Below are positions 24,471 through 34,388 of a stretch of 64,000 nt of DNA, piece after piece. Source of the DNA: Erythrobacter sp. CCH5-A1 (GTDB taxonomy: Bacteria > Pseudomonadota > Alphaproteobacteria > Sphingomonadales > Sphingomonadaceae); NCBI RefSeq assembly GCF_001557115.1, contig NZ_LSKQ01000105.1:3842-67841 (forward strand), read 5' to 3'. The number at the start of each line of letters is the position of its first letter. Within the stretch, counting starts at the first letter, position 1. Position numbers and translations under genes: made by a program. The notes beneath the pieces are model-generated. The model ran no database searches, had not been told where the DNA came from, and saw only the letters and a program-made list of their open reading frames with translations.

Positions 24471-27400
24471 ATGACGTCCTTCCCCCGCGCCGCCCGCGCG
24501 CTCGCCCTTGTCCTTGCCCCGCTGGTCGCCCTGCAGCCGCTGCTCGCCGAGCAGGCCGCCGCGCCGCCCTCGGACAAGACCGACAAGCGGTTCGTCAATT
24601 CCGCGCACAACACGGCGCAGGTGCAGGCCCCGGTCGCGGATCCGATCCCGGCCGCGCCGCCGGTGCCCGCCCCCCGGGCGCTCCAGACCAACGGCCAGCC
24701 ATGGCTCTACAAGGGCTCGGACATTCCGGTCGATGACAAGTGGCTGTTCGGGCAGATGAAGAACGGGTTGCGCTACGCCGTGCGCCGCAACGGCGTGCCG
24801 CCCCGGCAGGTCTCGATCCGGGTGCGCATTGATGCCGGCTCGCTCCACGAGATGGACAGCGAGCAGGGTTATGCCCACCTGCTCGAACACCTGCTGTTCC
24901 GCGAAAGCAAATATCTCGGCAAGGCCGAGGCGATCTCGGCCTGGCAGCGCCTCGGCGCGACCTTCGGCAACGATACGAATGCAGAGACCACGCCGACCCA
25001 CACCGCCTACAAGCTCGACATCCCGGATATCGACGATGCCAAGCTGGCAGAGAGCTTCAAGCTGCTCTCGGGCATGATCCGCGAGCCGGTGCTGTCCGAC
25101 CAGAATGTCGCCGCCGAGCGCCCGATCGTGCTCGCCGAGAAGCGCGAGCGGGGCGGGGCGGCGGAGCGTACCGGCGATCTCACCAGCAAGACCTTCTTTG
25201 CCGGACAGCGGCTCGCGGTGCGCCATCCGATCGGCACCGAAGCGACGCTGAACGGCGCGAAGGGCGCGGCGGTGCAGGCCTTCTACAACCGCTGGTACCG
25301 GCCCGAGAACACCGTGATCGTGGTCGCGGGCGATGCCGATCCGATGGTGCTGGCCGGGCTGGTCGAGCAGTGGTTCGGCGACTGGAAGGGCACCGGCAAG
25401 CCGGGGGTCGCGCCGAAGTTCGGCGATCCGGTGGCGCCCAAGGGCGCGGTGGCGCCTGCCGGCGGGCTTGCCCCGATCGGCCAGCTTGCGGTGGGGGTCG
25501 AACCCGATCTGCCGCGCAGCCTCACCTATGCGATCATGCGCCCGTGGCGCCCCGTTCAGGACACGGTGATCTACAACGAGGGCCTGATGACCGACGCGGT
25601 TGCGCAGGCGATCATCAACCGCCGGCTGGAAAGCCGCGCGCGCGGGGGCGGGAGCTTCCTTTACGCGCAGGTCCAGCAGGATGACGTCTCGCGCTCGTCC
25701 GATGCGACTTTCGTGACCTTCGCGCCGCTTTCGGCCGACTGGAAGGCCGCGCTTGCCGATGTGCGCAGCGTGATCGCCGACGCGATCGCCAATCCGCCCT
25801 CGCAGGAGGAGATCGACCGCGAGGTCGCGCAGTTCGATGTCGCTTTCGCCAACGGGGTCGAGCAGGAAAGCGTGCAATCGGGCAGCGATCTTGCCGACAA
25901 CCTGGTCAACGCGGTCGACATCCGCGAGACCGTCGCCGCGCCCAAGGTCGTGCTGCGTATCTTCCGCGAGATGAAGCCGCGGATCACGCCGGCGGCCGTC
26001 CTGAAGCGCACGCGCGCGCTGTTCCAGGGCACGGTGACACGCGGCGTCTACATCACTCCGGCGGCGGGCGAGGCCGATGTCCCTGCCATCCGCACCGCGC
26101 TTGCCGCCAAGGTGGCAGCGGACGGATCGGCGCGGGTTGCGGGCGAGGCCATCGCCTTTGCCGACCTGCCCCCGGTGGGCGAGCCGGGCACCATCACCGC
26201 GCAGAAGCCGCTCGGCGTGCTCGATGTCGAACAGGTCGATTTCGCCAATGGCGTCAAGGCGCTGCTGTGGGCCAATGATGCTGAGCCCGGCCGCGTCACC
26301 GTGCGCGTGCGCTTCGGCGCGGGCTGGCGCGCCTTCGACCCCTCGAGCGCGGTCTATGCCGCCCTGGGTCAGGATGCACTGGTCGGATCGGGCCTCGGCG
26401 ACCTCGGCCAGAACGAGATCGACCGGCTGGCGAACGGCCGCAAGCTGGGCTTTGACTTCGCGATCGACGATGCGGTCTTCACCTTCACCGCCCAGACCCG
26501 TTCGGAGGACGTGAACGACCAGCTCTACCTCTTCGCCGCCAAGCTCGGGATGCCGCGCTGGGACAAGGAGCCGGTGCTGCGCGCCAGGGCCGCGGCCGAG
26601 CTGGCCTACAACACCTTCTCGACCAGCCCGGGAGGCGTGCTGGGCCGCGATCTGGAATATCTCGTGACCGGCGGCGACGGGCGCTTTGCCACACCGGGGC
26701 CGGACGCGCTCAAGGCCGCCACCCCCGAGGAATTCCGCAAGGTGTGGGAGCCGCTCCTGAAGCAGGGCCCGATCGAGGTGCTGGTGTTCGGCGAGTTCGA
26801 CAAGGCTGCCGTGACCGAGCAACTGCGGCTGACCTTTGGCGCCTTGCCCGAGCGTGATCCAGTCCCAGCCGATATCGCCGCGCGCGTCCCCGGCTTTGCG
26901 CCTGCGGTCGACAAGCCCACGGTCGTCACCCATCGCGGCGATGCCAACCAGGCCGCTGCCGTGGTCGCGTGGCGCAGCGGGGGCGGGACCGAGGATCTGT
27001 CGACCAGCCGCCAGCTCGAAATCCTCACCCAGCTGTTCAACAACCGCCTGATGGATGCCCTGCGCGAGCGCGCCGGGGCGAGCTATGCGCCGCAGGTGTT
27101 CTCGAACTGGCCTGCCGATCTGGTCGCGGGCGGGCGGATCACCGCCGTCGCCCAGATCGAGCCCGCCTTCGTGCCGCTGTTCTTTGCCGAGGCCGACAGG
27201 ATCGCCGCAGACCTTGCCGCCAATCCGCCCACCGCCGACGAGCTGGCGCGGGTGACCGAACCGCTCGCCCAGCTGATCCGCCGGGCATCGACCGGCAACC
27301 AGTTCTGGCTCTACAATCTCGAAGGCGCGACCGCGGACCCGGTGCGCATCGCCAAGCTGCGCTCGATCCTGCCCGATTATTCGCAGACCACCCCGCAGGC

Positions 27401-27542
27401 GATGCAGGCACTGGCTGCTCGCTATCTGACCAAGGACCGCGCGTTCCGGATGGCGGTCATCCCCGAGGGCCAGACCCTTGCCGAGGCGGTGCCGGCGGGC
27501 GCGGGTGCGAATGCTGCGCAAGGCGCGGCTAGCGGGCGCTGA
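24471..27542 (+). CDS. Exported M16 (pitrilysin-like) zinc metallopeptidase
   Basis: The 1023-residue protein has a Sec signal peptide (about residues 1-27) and a Pro/Ala-rich linker. The M16 catalytic domain carries the inverted zinc motif HLLEH at residues 136-140, with the second Glu in VLAEKRER about 76 residues later. Two inactive M16C-type domains and a C-terminal half follow, giving the full-length two-lobe clamp. It should degrade peptides in the periplasm. A -10-like TTATAGT lies upstream. The gene is divergent from the nifU operon, 125 bases away. Confidence 0.92.
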   Translation: MTSFPRAARALALVLAPLVALQPLLAEQAAAPPSDKTDKRFVNSAHNTAQVQAPVADPIPAAPPVPAPRALQTNGQPWLYKGSDIPVDDKWLFGQMKNGLRYAVRRNGVPPRQVSIRVRIDAGSLHEMDSEQGYAHLLEHLLFRESKYLGKAEAISAWQRLGATFGNDTNAETTPTHTAYKLDIPDIDDAKLAESFKLLSGMIREPVLSDQNVAAERPIVLAEKRERGGAAERTGDLTSKTFFAGQRLAVRHPIGTEATLNGAKGAAVQAFYNRWYRPENTVIVVAGDADPMVLAGLVEQWFGDWKGTGKPGVAPKFGDPVAPKGAVAPAGGLAPIGQLAVGVEPDLPRSLTYAIMRPWRPVQDTVIYNEGLMTDAVAQAIINRRLESRARGGGSFLYAQVQQDDVSRSSDATFVTFAPLSADWKAALADVRSVIADAIANPPSQEEIDREVAQFDVAFANGVEQESVQSGSDLADNLVNAVDIRETVAAPKVVLRIFREMKPRITPAAVLKRTRALFQGTVTRGVYITPAAGEADVPAIRTALAAKVAADGSARVAGEAIAFADLPPVGEPGTITAQKPLGVLDVEQVDFANGVKALLWANDAEPGRVTVRVRFGAGWRAFDPSSAVYAALGQDALVGSGLGDLGQNEIDRLANGRKLGFDFAIDDAVFTFTAQTRSEDVNDQLYLFAAKLGMPRWDKEPVLRARAAAELAYNTFSTSPGGVLGRDLEYLVTGGDGRFATPGPDALKAATPEEFRKVWEPLLKQGPIEVLVFGEFDKAAVTEQLRLTFGALPERDPVPADIAARVPGFAPAVDKPTVVTHRGDANQAAAVVAWRSGGGTEDLSTSRQLEILTQLFNNRLMDALRERAGASYAPQVFSNWPADLVAGGRITAVAQIEPAFVPLFFAEADRIAADLAANPPTADELARVTEPLAQLIRRASTGNQFWLYNLEGATADPVRIAKLRSILPDYSQTTPQAMQALAARYLTKDRAFRMAVIPEGQTLAEAVPAGAGANAAQGAASGR

Positions 27543-27548
27543 TCGTTC

Positions 27549-27569
27549 CGGCCGCTGACTGTGGCCGGG
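27549..27569 (+). terminator. Hairpin after the M16 peptidase gene
   Basis: Arms CCGGCC (27549-27554) and GGCCGG (27564-27569) flank a nine-base loop, seven bases after the stop codon. It is followed by an A/T-rich stretch without a T-run. It is a plausible weak terminator. Confidence 0.35.
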
Positions 27570-27578
27570 AAATAAAGT

Positions 27579-27607
27579 TGTGCGCGGCGGCTTTGTCGCT
27601 TTACAAT
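27579..27607 (+). promoter_or_regulatory. Promoter of the class II DAHP synthase gene
   Basis: TTGTGC at 27579-27584 and TACAAT at 27602-27607 are spaced by 17 bases. The predicted start lies about 65 bases before the GTG start codon. The -10 matches consensus at five of six positions. Confidence 0.5.
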
Positions 27608-27679
27608 TCGTGCCGCGCTGCTTAGCGGGCGCCCCCGCGCAGGCTGTGCCGCGCGCCCTGACGTAGAAAGAGTTTGACT

Positions 27680-29065
27680 GTGCCCGAGACTTGGACCCCG
27701 GAGAGCTGGAAGGCCCACGAAGCGCGCCACCTGCCGCATTACGAAGATGCGGCCGAGCTGGCCGAGGCCGAGAAGACCCTCTCGTCCTATCCCCCGCTGG
27801 TGTTCGCGGGCGAGGCGCGCGCCTTGAAGGCCGATCTGGCGCAGGTCGCGAACGGCCATGGCTTCCTGCTGCAGGGCGGGGACTGCGCCGAGAGCTTCGC
27901 CGAGTTCCACCCCAACAACATCCGCGATACCTTCCGCGTGCTGCTCCAGATGGCGGTCGTCATGACCTTCGCCAGCAAGCGCCCGGTGGTGAAGGTCGGA
28001 CGCATGGCGGGCCAGTTCGCCAAGCCGCGCTCCTCGCCGACCGAGACGATCGGCGATGTGACTCTCCCGAGCTACCTCGGCGACAATATCAACGGGATCG
28101 AGTTCGACCCCGTCAGCCGCCGCAATGACCCGCAGCGGATGGTCAAGGCCTATTCGCAGGCTGCCGCCACCCTCAACCTGCTGCGCGCCTTCGCGGGCGG
28201 GGGCTATGCGAACCTCAGGCAGGTCCACCAGTGGACGCTCGATTTCATGGGCCGCACGCCTTGGACCGAGAAGTTCAGCCAGATGGCCGACCGCATCGGC
28301 GAGGCGCTCGACTTCATGGAGGCCTGCGGGATCGACCCGGGCACCGTACCGCAGCTCAAGGGTACCAGCTTCTACACCAGCCACGAAGCGCTGCTGCTGC
28401 CTTACGAGCAGGCGATGACCCGCAAGGATTCGCTCACCGGCGATTGGTACGCGACCAGCGCCCACATGCTGTGGATCGGCGACCGCACCCGCTTCCCCGG
28501 CTCGGCGCATATCGAATTCGCGCGCGGGATCGGCAATCCGCTTGGTATGAAGTGCGGGCCGAGCCTCGAGCCCGATGCGCTGCTCCGCCTGCTCGATGAT
28601 CTCAACCCGGGCCGCGAGGCGGGGCGCATCACGCTCATCAGCCGCTATGGCCACGACAAGGTCGAGGAGGGCCTGCCCAAGTTGGTCCGCGCGGTGATGC
28701 GCGAAGGGCACCCGGTGGTGTGGAGCTGCGACCCGATGCACGGCAACGTCGTGAAGTCCGACAGCGGCTTCAAGACCCGTCCCTTTGACCGCATCCTGCG
28801 CGAAGTGAAGGGCTTCTTCGCAGTCCACCGCGCCGAAGGCTCGCACCCCGGCGGCATCCATATCGAGATGACCGGGCAGGACGTGACCGAATGCGTCGGC
28901 GGCGCGGTGGCGATCACCGAGGAACGCCTCGGCGATCGCTATCACACCCACTGCGACCCGCGCCTCAATGCCGAGCAATCGCTCGAGCTCGCTTTCCTCG
29001 TGGCCGAAATGCTCAACGAGGCGGCCGGGGCGCAGCGCGAGGCGGACATCAGCCACGCGGCCTGA
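27680..29065 (+). CDS. Class II 3-deoxy-7-phosphoheptulonate synthase
   Basis: The enzyme condenses phosphoenolpyruvate and erythrose 4-phosphate, the first step of the shikimate pathway. The 461-residue protein is the plant-like type II form. It has the blocks [40 protein letters not shown] and CDPMHGN, which include the metal-binding Cys, His and Asp residues. GTG at 27680 is preferred because AAAGAG sits at good spacing. A TTG at 27674 would be too close. It is a single gene with its own promoter. Confidence 0.93.
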   Translation: MPETWTPESWKAHEARHLPHYEDAAELAEAEKTLSSYPPLVFAGEARALKADLAQVANGHGFLLQGGDCAESFAEFHPNNIRDTFRVLLQMAVVMTFASKRPVVKVGRMAGQFAKPRSSPTETIGDVTLPSYLGDNINGIEFDPVSRRNDPQRMVKAYSQAAATLNLLRAFAGGGYANLRQVHQWTLDFMGRTPWTEKFSQMADRIGEALDFMEACGIDPGTVPQLKGTSFYTSHEALLLPYEQAMTRKDSLTGDWYATSAHMLWIGDRTRFPGSAHIEFARGIGNPLGMKCGPSLEPDALLRLLDDLNPGREAGRITLISRYGHDKVEEGLPKLVRAVMREGHPVVWSCDPMHGNVVKSDSGFKTRPFDRILREVKGFFAVHRAEGSHPGGIHIEMTGQDVTECVGGAVAITEERLGDRYHTHCDPRLNAEQSLELAFLVAEMLNEAAGAQREADISHAA

Positions 29066-29199
29066 AGCGGCACGTTTAGCGCGCAATCTTCACCAGAGTG
29101 ATGATTTTGCGATAGCCGTGCAGCTAGCAAGCGTCTTTCCTGTTTCACGGCGAAGGGGCATAACCCGGCGTCGGCACAGGCTTGGACGGGAGGCCGCAG

Positions 29200-30492
29200 G
29201 TGCATCGCAATGAACTGCCAAGGGCTGGGCAAGACCAGCAAGGGGCCGCGCTCGCCGAGCATTTCCGCGCCACCCGCGCGCTGACCGAAGCGCTCGTCGC
29301 ACCGCTCAGCGACGCCGATGCCTCGATCCAGTCGATGGAGGATGCAAGCCCCGCCAAGTGGCACCTCGCGCACACGACGTGGTTCTGGGAGACCTTCCTG
29401 CTGCGCGAACACGCGCCGGGCTACCGGCTGCACGACGATCGCTGGCCGTTCCTGTTCAACTCCTACTACGAGGCCGAGGGTGCGCGGATCGCCCGCGCGT
29501 CACGCGGGATGCTCTCGCGGCCGACCCTCGCCGAGGTGCTGGATTGGCGCGCCCATGTCACCGAGGCGATGGCGCCGCTGCTCGCCGATCCGGCGCTGGC
29601 AGACCTCGTTGCGCTCGGGATCGCGCACGAGGAACAGCACATCGAACTGCTCCTCACCGACATCAAGCACGCACTGTTCCAGAACCCGCTGGGGCCTGCC
29701 ATGTGGGTGTCTGCGGGCACCGGAGGGGCGGCGGCGACCCTCGCCGTCTCCTCCGGCTGGACCAAGCACCCCGGAGGCATCGCGCTTGTCGGGCACCAGG
29801 CTGCCAAGAGTTCTGGGGGTTTCGCCTTCGACAATGAAGGCCCGCGCCACCGCGTGCTGCTCGAGCCCTTCGCGCTTGCCGACCGGCTGGTGACCAATGG
29901 CGAATGGGACGAATTCATCGCCGACGGCGGCTATTGCAACGCTCGCCTGTGGCTCGCCGACGGCTGGGGCTGGGTGCAACGTGAGGGCATCGCCGCGCCG
30001 CTTTACTGGGACAAGGACGGGACGCATTTCACCCATCAGGGCTGGCAGACACGCGACCCTTCCGCCCCCGTCACCCACATCTCCCATTTCGAGGCCGATG
30101 CCTTCGCCACCTGGGCGGGCGCACGCTTACCGACCGAGTTCGAATGGGAAGCGATCGCGCGCGGACAGGACGGCTCGGCGAGCGAGCCCGCACATGATCC
30201 GCGCGGCGGCAACCAGCTCTACTGCGCGGGTCCGGTGCTGCCGATGGGCTCGCCCGGACTGTTCGGCGATTGCTGGCAGTTCACCCGCTCGGCCTATCTG
30301 CCATACCCCGGCTTCAGTGTCGCCGAAGGGGCGGTGGGCGAATACAACGGCAAGTTCATGAGCGGGCAGGTGGTGCTGCGCGGGGCAAGCTGCGCCACGG
30401 TGCGCGGCCACTCGCGCGTTTCCTACCGCAATTTCTTCTACCCCCACCAGCGCTGGCAATTCACCGGCCTGCGCCTTGCCAAGGACGCCTGA
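29200..30492 (+). CDS. egtB: Ergothioneine biosynthesis sulfoxide synthase EgtB
   Basis: EgtB is the iron enzyme that joins trimethylhistidine to a thiol donor with oxygen. The 430-residue protein has an N-terminal DinB-like helical domain with iron ligands in KWHLAHTTWFWETF and HEEQHIELLLTDIKH. A C-terminal formylglycine-generating/C-type-lectin-like domain follows (from about residue 190, with GARLPTEFEWEAIARG, then RGASCATVRGHSRVSYRNFF). GTG at 29200 is chosen because GGGAGG precedes it by six bases. It is followed after one base by egtD. A gamma-glutamylcysteine-using or cysteine-using subtype cannot be told from this reading. Confidence 0.93.
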   Translation: MHRNELPRAGQDQQGAALAEHFRATRALTEALVAPLSDADASIQSMEDASPAKWHLAHTTWFWETFLLREHAPGYRLHDDRWPFLFNSYYEAEGARIARASRGMLSRPTLAEVLDWRAHVTEAMAPLLADPALADLVALGIAHEEQHIELLLTDIKHALFQNPLGPAMWVSAGTGGAAATLAVSSGWTKHPGGIALVGHQAAKSSGGFAFDNEGPRHRVLLEPFALADRLVTNGEWDEFIADGGYCNARLWLADGWGWVQREGIAAPLYWDKDGTHFTHQGWQTRDPSAPVTHISHFEADAFATWAGARLPTEFEWEAIARGQDGSASEPAHDPRGGNQLYCAGPVLPMGSPGLFGDCWQFTRSAYLPYPGFSVAEGAVGEYNGKFMSGQVVLRGASCATVRGHSRVSYRNFFYPHQRWQFTGLRLAKDA

Positions 30493-30493
30493 G

Positions 30494-31480
30494 ATGACGA
30501 AACTTGCAGGCCTGAGGCTGGTCGAACGTGATGCGGGCGGGGTCGATCTCGCGTTCCGGGCGGATGTGCTGGCGGGGCTCGGCGAGCCGCAGAAGGCGAT
30601 TCCCGCACGCTGGTTCTACGACGATGCGGGCTCGCAGCTGTTCGAGGACATCACGCAGCTGCCCGAATATTACCCGACCCGCGCCGAGACCGAAATCCTC
30701 CAGACCCGCGTGGCCGAGATCGCCGGGCTCATCGGAGAGGGGCGCGCGGTGGTCGAATTCGGCTCGGGCTCGTCGGTCAAGACCCCGCTGCTGCTCGGTG
30801 CATGCCGCCCCTCGGCCTATGTCCCGCTCGACATCGCGGGGGACTTCCTGCGCGCCTCTTCCGCAGCGCTCGCGGAGAAGTTCCCGGGCCTGCCGGTCCT
30901 GCCGGTCGAGGCCGATTTCATGCGCCGGGTGGAACTGCCCGCCGAGGTCGCCGATCTGCCCAAGCTGGGCTTCTTCCCGGGCTCGACGATCGGCAACATG
31001 ATCGCCCGCACCGCGACCGATCTGCTCCGCACTATGCGCGCGACGCTGGGCGAGGGGGCGATGCTCCTGATCGGGATGGATCTGGTCAAGGACGAGGGAA
31101 CGTTGCTCGCCGCCTATGACGATGCGCAAGGCGTGACCGCCGCCTTCAATCTCAATCTCCTCGCCCGCATCAATCGCGAGCTCGGGGGCGATATTCCCCT
31201 CGAAGCCTTCGCCCACGAAGCGCGCTGGAACGATCTTTTCGCGCGGATCGAGATGCATCTGGTTGCCCGAAGGGATGTGACCTTCACCGTGAGCGGCCAG
31301 CGCTTCGCGATTGCCGCAGGCGAGAGCATCCACACCGAAAACAGCCACAAGTTCACCAAGCGCTCGGGGCAGATGCTGCTGGCGGCGGCCGGGTGGGAGC
31401 CGCGCGCGCGCTGGACCGACGAGGCAAAGCGCTTCTCGCTGGTTCTGGCCGAATCCCGACCGGCGCGTTCGGCACCGTGA
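30494..31480 (+). CDS. egtD: L-histidine N(alpha)-methyltransferase EgtD
   Basis: EgtD trimethylates histidine using S-adenosylmethionine to make hercynine, the substrate of EgtB. The 328-residue protein has IPARWFYDDAGSQLFEDITQLPEYYPTR near the N-terminus. The SAM-binding VVEFGSGSSVKTPLLL follows, then the GFFPGSTIGNM block, all diagnostic. TGAGATG links it to egtB, indicating one operon. No separate egtE-type C-S lyase is seen beside it. Confidence 0.95.
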   Translation: MTKLAGLRLVERDAGGVDLAFRADVLAGLGEPQKAIPARWFYDDAGSQLFEDITQLPEYYPTRAETEILQTRVAEIAGLIGEGRAVVEFGSGSSVKTPLLLGACRPSAYVPLDIAGDFLRASSAALAEKFPGLPVLPVEADFMRRVELPAEVADLPKLGFFPGSTIGNMIARTATDLLRTMRATLGEGAMLLIGMDLVKDEGTLLAAYDDAQGVTAAFNLNLLARINRELGGDIPLEAFAHEARWNDLFARIEMHLVARRDVTFTVSGQRFAIAAGESIHTENSHKFTKRSGQMLLAAAGWEPRARWTDEAKRFSLVLAESRPARSAP

Positions 31481-31511
31481 AACCCTTGGCCTTCCCGTGC
31501 GTTGGCGCGGG

Positions 31512-32477
31512 ATGGACGGACAGGCAGATATTCTCATCATCGGCGGCGGCATGGCAGGGCTTTCGGCCGCCACCGCTTTGGCAGGCGCGGGCGCGGGCGT
31601 GACCGTGTTCGACAAGGGGCGCGGCCCCGGCGGGCGGATGGCGGCGCGGCGGGTGGAGATCGCCGGCGCGCAGGTCAGCTTCGATCACGGGGCGCAATAT
31701 TTCACAGCACGCGATCATGCCTTCGTTGAGGCGGTCGCTGGCTGGGAGGCGGCGGGCGTAGCCGCACGTTGGCTCGCGGCGGGCGCGGATGCATGGGTCG
31801 GCACCCCCGGCATGAACGCGCCGGTCCGCGCCATGGCCGAAGGTCTGGATGTCCGCTGGAACGTGCGCGCAGAGCGCCTCTGCCGCGAGGGAGCGCTCTG
31901 GCGGGTGGAAGCGGGCGAGGCGGTGTTTCGCGCCGAAACGGTGCTGGTCGCGGTGCCCGCCGAACAGGCCGCCGTGCTGCTCGCCGATGCTGCGCCGGAC
32001 TTTGCTGCGCGTGCCGCCAGCATCGCCTCCGCGCCGTGCTGGGCGGTGATGGCGGCCTTTGCCGAGCGCCTGCTGCTCGCCGACACTGTCCGCTGCGACA
32101 CCGGCCCGGTTAGCTGGGCCGCGCGCAATTCCGCCAAGCCGGGGCGCTCGGGCGCGGAGACATGGGTGGTCCATGCCTCCCCTGCGCGCAGCCGCGAGCT
32201 GATTGACCTCGCCAAGGAGGAGGTTGCCCGCACCCTGCTGGCCGACTTCTTCGCTGCCACCGGCGCGCCCCCGGCCGCTCCGCTACACCTCGACGCGCAC
32301 CGCTGGCTCTACGCCCAGCCCGAAGCCCGAAAGGGCGAGGGCCCCCTCTACGATCCCCAATTGCGCATCGGCATCGCCGGCGACTGGCTCCACAGTCCGC
32401 GGGTCGAGGGGGCGTGGCTGTCAGGCCGCAGCCTCGCGCAAGGCGTGCTTCAGGAACGGCTCGCCAGGACGTCGTAG
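31512..32477 (+). CDS. Renalase-like FAD-dependent oxidoreductase
   Basis: The 321-residue protein begins with a Rossmann FAD motif (GGGMAGLSAA, residues 11-20) followed by KGRGPGGRMAARR and FDHGAQYFTARD. These blocks match the bacterial renalase/NAD(P)-FAD amine-oxidase-like family. Bacterial renalases oxidise aberrant dihydro forms of NAD(P)H, so repair of nicotinamide cofactors is a fair guess. It follows egtD by 31 bases and may be in that operon. Its last 28 bases overlap the convergent FkbM gene. Confidence 0.82.
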   Translation: MDGQADILIIGGGMAGLSAATALAGAGAGVTVFDKGRGPGGRMAARRVEIAGAQVSFDHGAQYFTARDHAFVEAVAGWEAAGVAARWLAAGADAWVGTPGMNAPVRAMAEGLDVRWNVRAERLCREGALWRVEAGEAVFRAETVLVAVPAEQAAVLLADAAPDFAARAASIASAPCWAVMAAFAERLLLADTVRCDTGPVSWAARNSAKPGRSGAETWVVHASPARSRELIDLAKEEVARTLLADFFAATGAPPAAPLHLDAHRWLYAQPEARKGEGPLYDPQLRIGIAGDWLHSPRVEGAWLSGRSLAQGVLQERLARTS

Positions 32478-33226
32478 TGGTGCCCGCGCCCGTATTTGGC
32501 GAAGCGGGTGAAGCCGGCGGCGCGCAGCAGCGCTTCGATTTCGCCCGCGCTCGCCCAGCGGTCATCGACCTCGTAGAAGATCGCCTCGACGCGCTCGAAG
32601 CTCGGCGTTTTCGCCAGTTCGGCGATCACCACCGCCTCGAGCCCCTCGACGTCGATCTTGACGAACATCGGCAGCTCGCCCGCCAACAGCGGGTCGAGCA
32701 GCGGAGCGTCGATCGTTTCGATCGTGACGCTGCCCGCTCCCGAAGCGCCCTCGCGCCCGGCGAGCGTGGCGGTGCCGGTGTGATCGGGCGCGACGTTGAT
32801 CGTCACCTCGCCCGCGCTGTCGGCGATGGCGAGGAGGTGCAACGCGGTCTTCGCCGCGCCGCCATTGAGCGCCACATTGGCGGCAAGACGCGCATGGGTG
32901 GTCGGCACGGGCTCGAAGGCGATCACCCGGCGGCACCTGGGGTTCAGCGCCGCGACCAGCGAATAGAGCCCTTGGTTGGCGCCGATGTCGACGAAGACGA
33001 AGTCCTCCCGCTGGCCGAGCAGCAGATCGGCCAGATCGCGGCCATAGGTGCCGAAGATGCAATAGCGGAAGGTGGTGTCCTGCCAGTTGGGCACCATCAG
33101 CACGCCATAGGCCGAGCGAACGGCATCATCCCCGCGCGCCGCCATCAACGGGGAGAGCGCGGCCGCCTTCCACTTGCGCAGGGTCTTGACCACGCCGTAA
33201 CGCCAGAATGCACCAAGACTAGCCAC
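32450..33226 (-). CDS. FkbM-family methyltransferase
   Basis: The 258-residue protein has a SAM-binding fold with FVFVDIGANQGLYSLVAA and IAFEPVPTTHARLAAN, then MFVKIDVEGLEAVVI, all typical of FkbM O-methyltransferases acting on polysaccharides or secondary metabolites. The GTG at 33226 is chosen because AAAGGA lies six bases before it, and it overlaps the upstream gene by eight bases. It is the third gene of a leftward glycan-type operon, so methyl capping of a surface glycan is the likely job (inference). Confidence 0.85.
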   Translation of the reverse strand: MASLGAFWRYGVVKTLRKWKAAALSPLMAARGDDAVRSAYGVLMVPNWQDTTFRYCIFGTYGRDLADLLLGQREDFVFVDIGANQGLYSLVAALNPRCRRVIAFEPVPTTHARLAANVALNGGAAKTALHLLAIADSAGEVTINVAPDHTGTATLAGREGASGAGSVTIETIDAPLLDPLLAGELPMFVKIDVEGLEAVVIAELAKTPSFERVEAIFYEVDDRWASAGEIEALLRAAGFTRFAKYGRGHHYDVLASRS

Positions 33227-34388
33227 GCGGGGTCCTTTCCAGAAAGGCCGTGATCGCATCGGCTGCGCGCTCCGCCGAGGGGCGGTCCGAAAGCGAGAAG
33301 GTCGCGTCGATCAATGCCTGTTGAACGCCTGCATAGTCGGGATGGGAGGCAATCGCAGCATCGATCCGGTCGAGCAGGCGTTCAGCGTTCTCCAGCACCG
33401 GGCCGGCCTGCCAGTGGAGGTAGTTGGGATCGCCCTGCCAGTCGACCCCGTGGCTGTTGAGGAACAGGCAGGGGCGGGGCGCGCGCAGGAATTCGTAGAC
33501 CTGGCTGCTGACATCGCCGAGGTAGATGTCGGCGCGGTTGGTGTAGCTCATGTCGCTGCTGGCGGCGCTGCCGGTGTCGATGTGGATGCGGGGCTCGCCT
33601 GCTAATTCGGGGCCGGGGGGAGTGACGCGGGCGAGGCTCGGCGGGTCGATGGTGACGACCCATTGGCGGGCAAACAGCATCACGTGCGGGGCGAAGATCA
33701 GGTTGTAGCGATCCTGACGGCGGAAGGCCTCGAGCACCTGCGCCCCGTGCCGGAACCAGCTCGAGAGTTTGGGCGAGGGGTGGGGGTTGTAGATCACCGT
33801 CGGCCGCTCAGGGGCGGGAAAGCTGCCTTCGAACCGATTGTGCGCGCAAAGATCGAGCTTGGGATAGCCGACCAGCGCGATCCGCTCCGGCGCAAGGCCT
33901 GCATCGGCAATCAGCCGGTCGCGGATCTTGGGGCCCGAGACCAGCACCAGATCGAACTTTGCGCTTTCGGGATTGAACCCGATCGCCCGGTCGCCGGCAC
34001 CGTGGCGTGTGTGGATCAGCTTGAGGTCATCGAGCCCGTAGCGGGTCTTCAAGAGCAGCGTGGTCTTCTCCGAGACGACCACCGCATCGAAGCTGCGGAA
34101 GAAATCGAGGTTGTCGCGGTAGATGAGCAGCTTGGTGGCCGGAACGAGCCGTTCCAGCATCCCGGCCAGCAGCTGCGACCCGCCGCGCTTGAGGCCGAGA
34201 TGCACCAGCTCCATCCGCGCCAGCAGCACCGGATCGGCCTGCCGCTCGATCTCGGCGCGCACGCCTTCGCGGGCATAGGCGAGGGTGACGTGATGCTGCC
34301 CCCGTGCCGCCAGCGCCAGCGCGATGGGGAGGCTGTGCGCGAGCTGGTGAGTCTGGTCGTGGTTGAACAGGAAGCAGATGCGCTTCAT
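33219..34388 (-). CDS. CDP-glycerol glycerophosphotransferase-like glycosyl/phosphotransferase
   Basis: The 389-residue protein has a GT-B-like layout. The N-terminal half contains MKRICFLFNHDQTHQLAHSLP. The C-terminal half has VIYNPHPSPKLSSWFRHG, then LIFAPHVMLF, then DIYLGDVSSQVYEFLRAPRPCLFLN, which resembles the CDP-glycerol:poly(glycerophosphate) glycerophosphotransferase family. Such proteins build teichoic-acid-like or capsule chains, and in Gram-negatives they occur in surface-polysaccharide loci. It overlaps the nucleotidyltransferase by four bases and FkbM by eight. The exact donor is not clear. Confidence 0.7.
   Translation of the reverse strand: MKRICFLFNHDQTHQLAHSLPIALALAARGQHHVTLAYAREGVRAEIERQADPVLLARMELVHLGLKRGGSQLLAGMLERLVPATKLLIYRDNLDFFRSFDAVVVSEKTTLLLKTRYGLDDLKLIHTRHGAGDRAIGFNPESAKFDLVLVSGPKIRDRLIADAGLAPERIALVGYPKLDLCAHNRFEGSFPAPERPTVIYNPHPSPKLSSWFRHGAQVLEAFRRQDRYNLIFAPHVMLFARQWVVTIDPPSLARVTPPGPELAGEPRIHIDTGSAASSDMSYTNRADIYLGDVSSQVYEFLRAPRPCLFLNSHGVDWQGDPNYLHWQAGPVLENAERLLDRIDAAIASHPDYAGVQQALIDATFSLSDRPSAERAADAITAFLERTPRG

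Noticed and set aside
24189..27521. 1110-codon open frame antisense to the M16 peptidase gene
   Set aside because: It is a GC-rich mirror of the real gene, is His/Arg/Gly-rich with no domain, and overlaps it fully.
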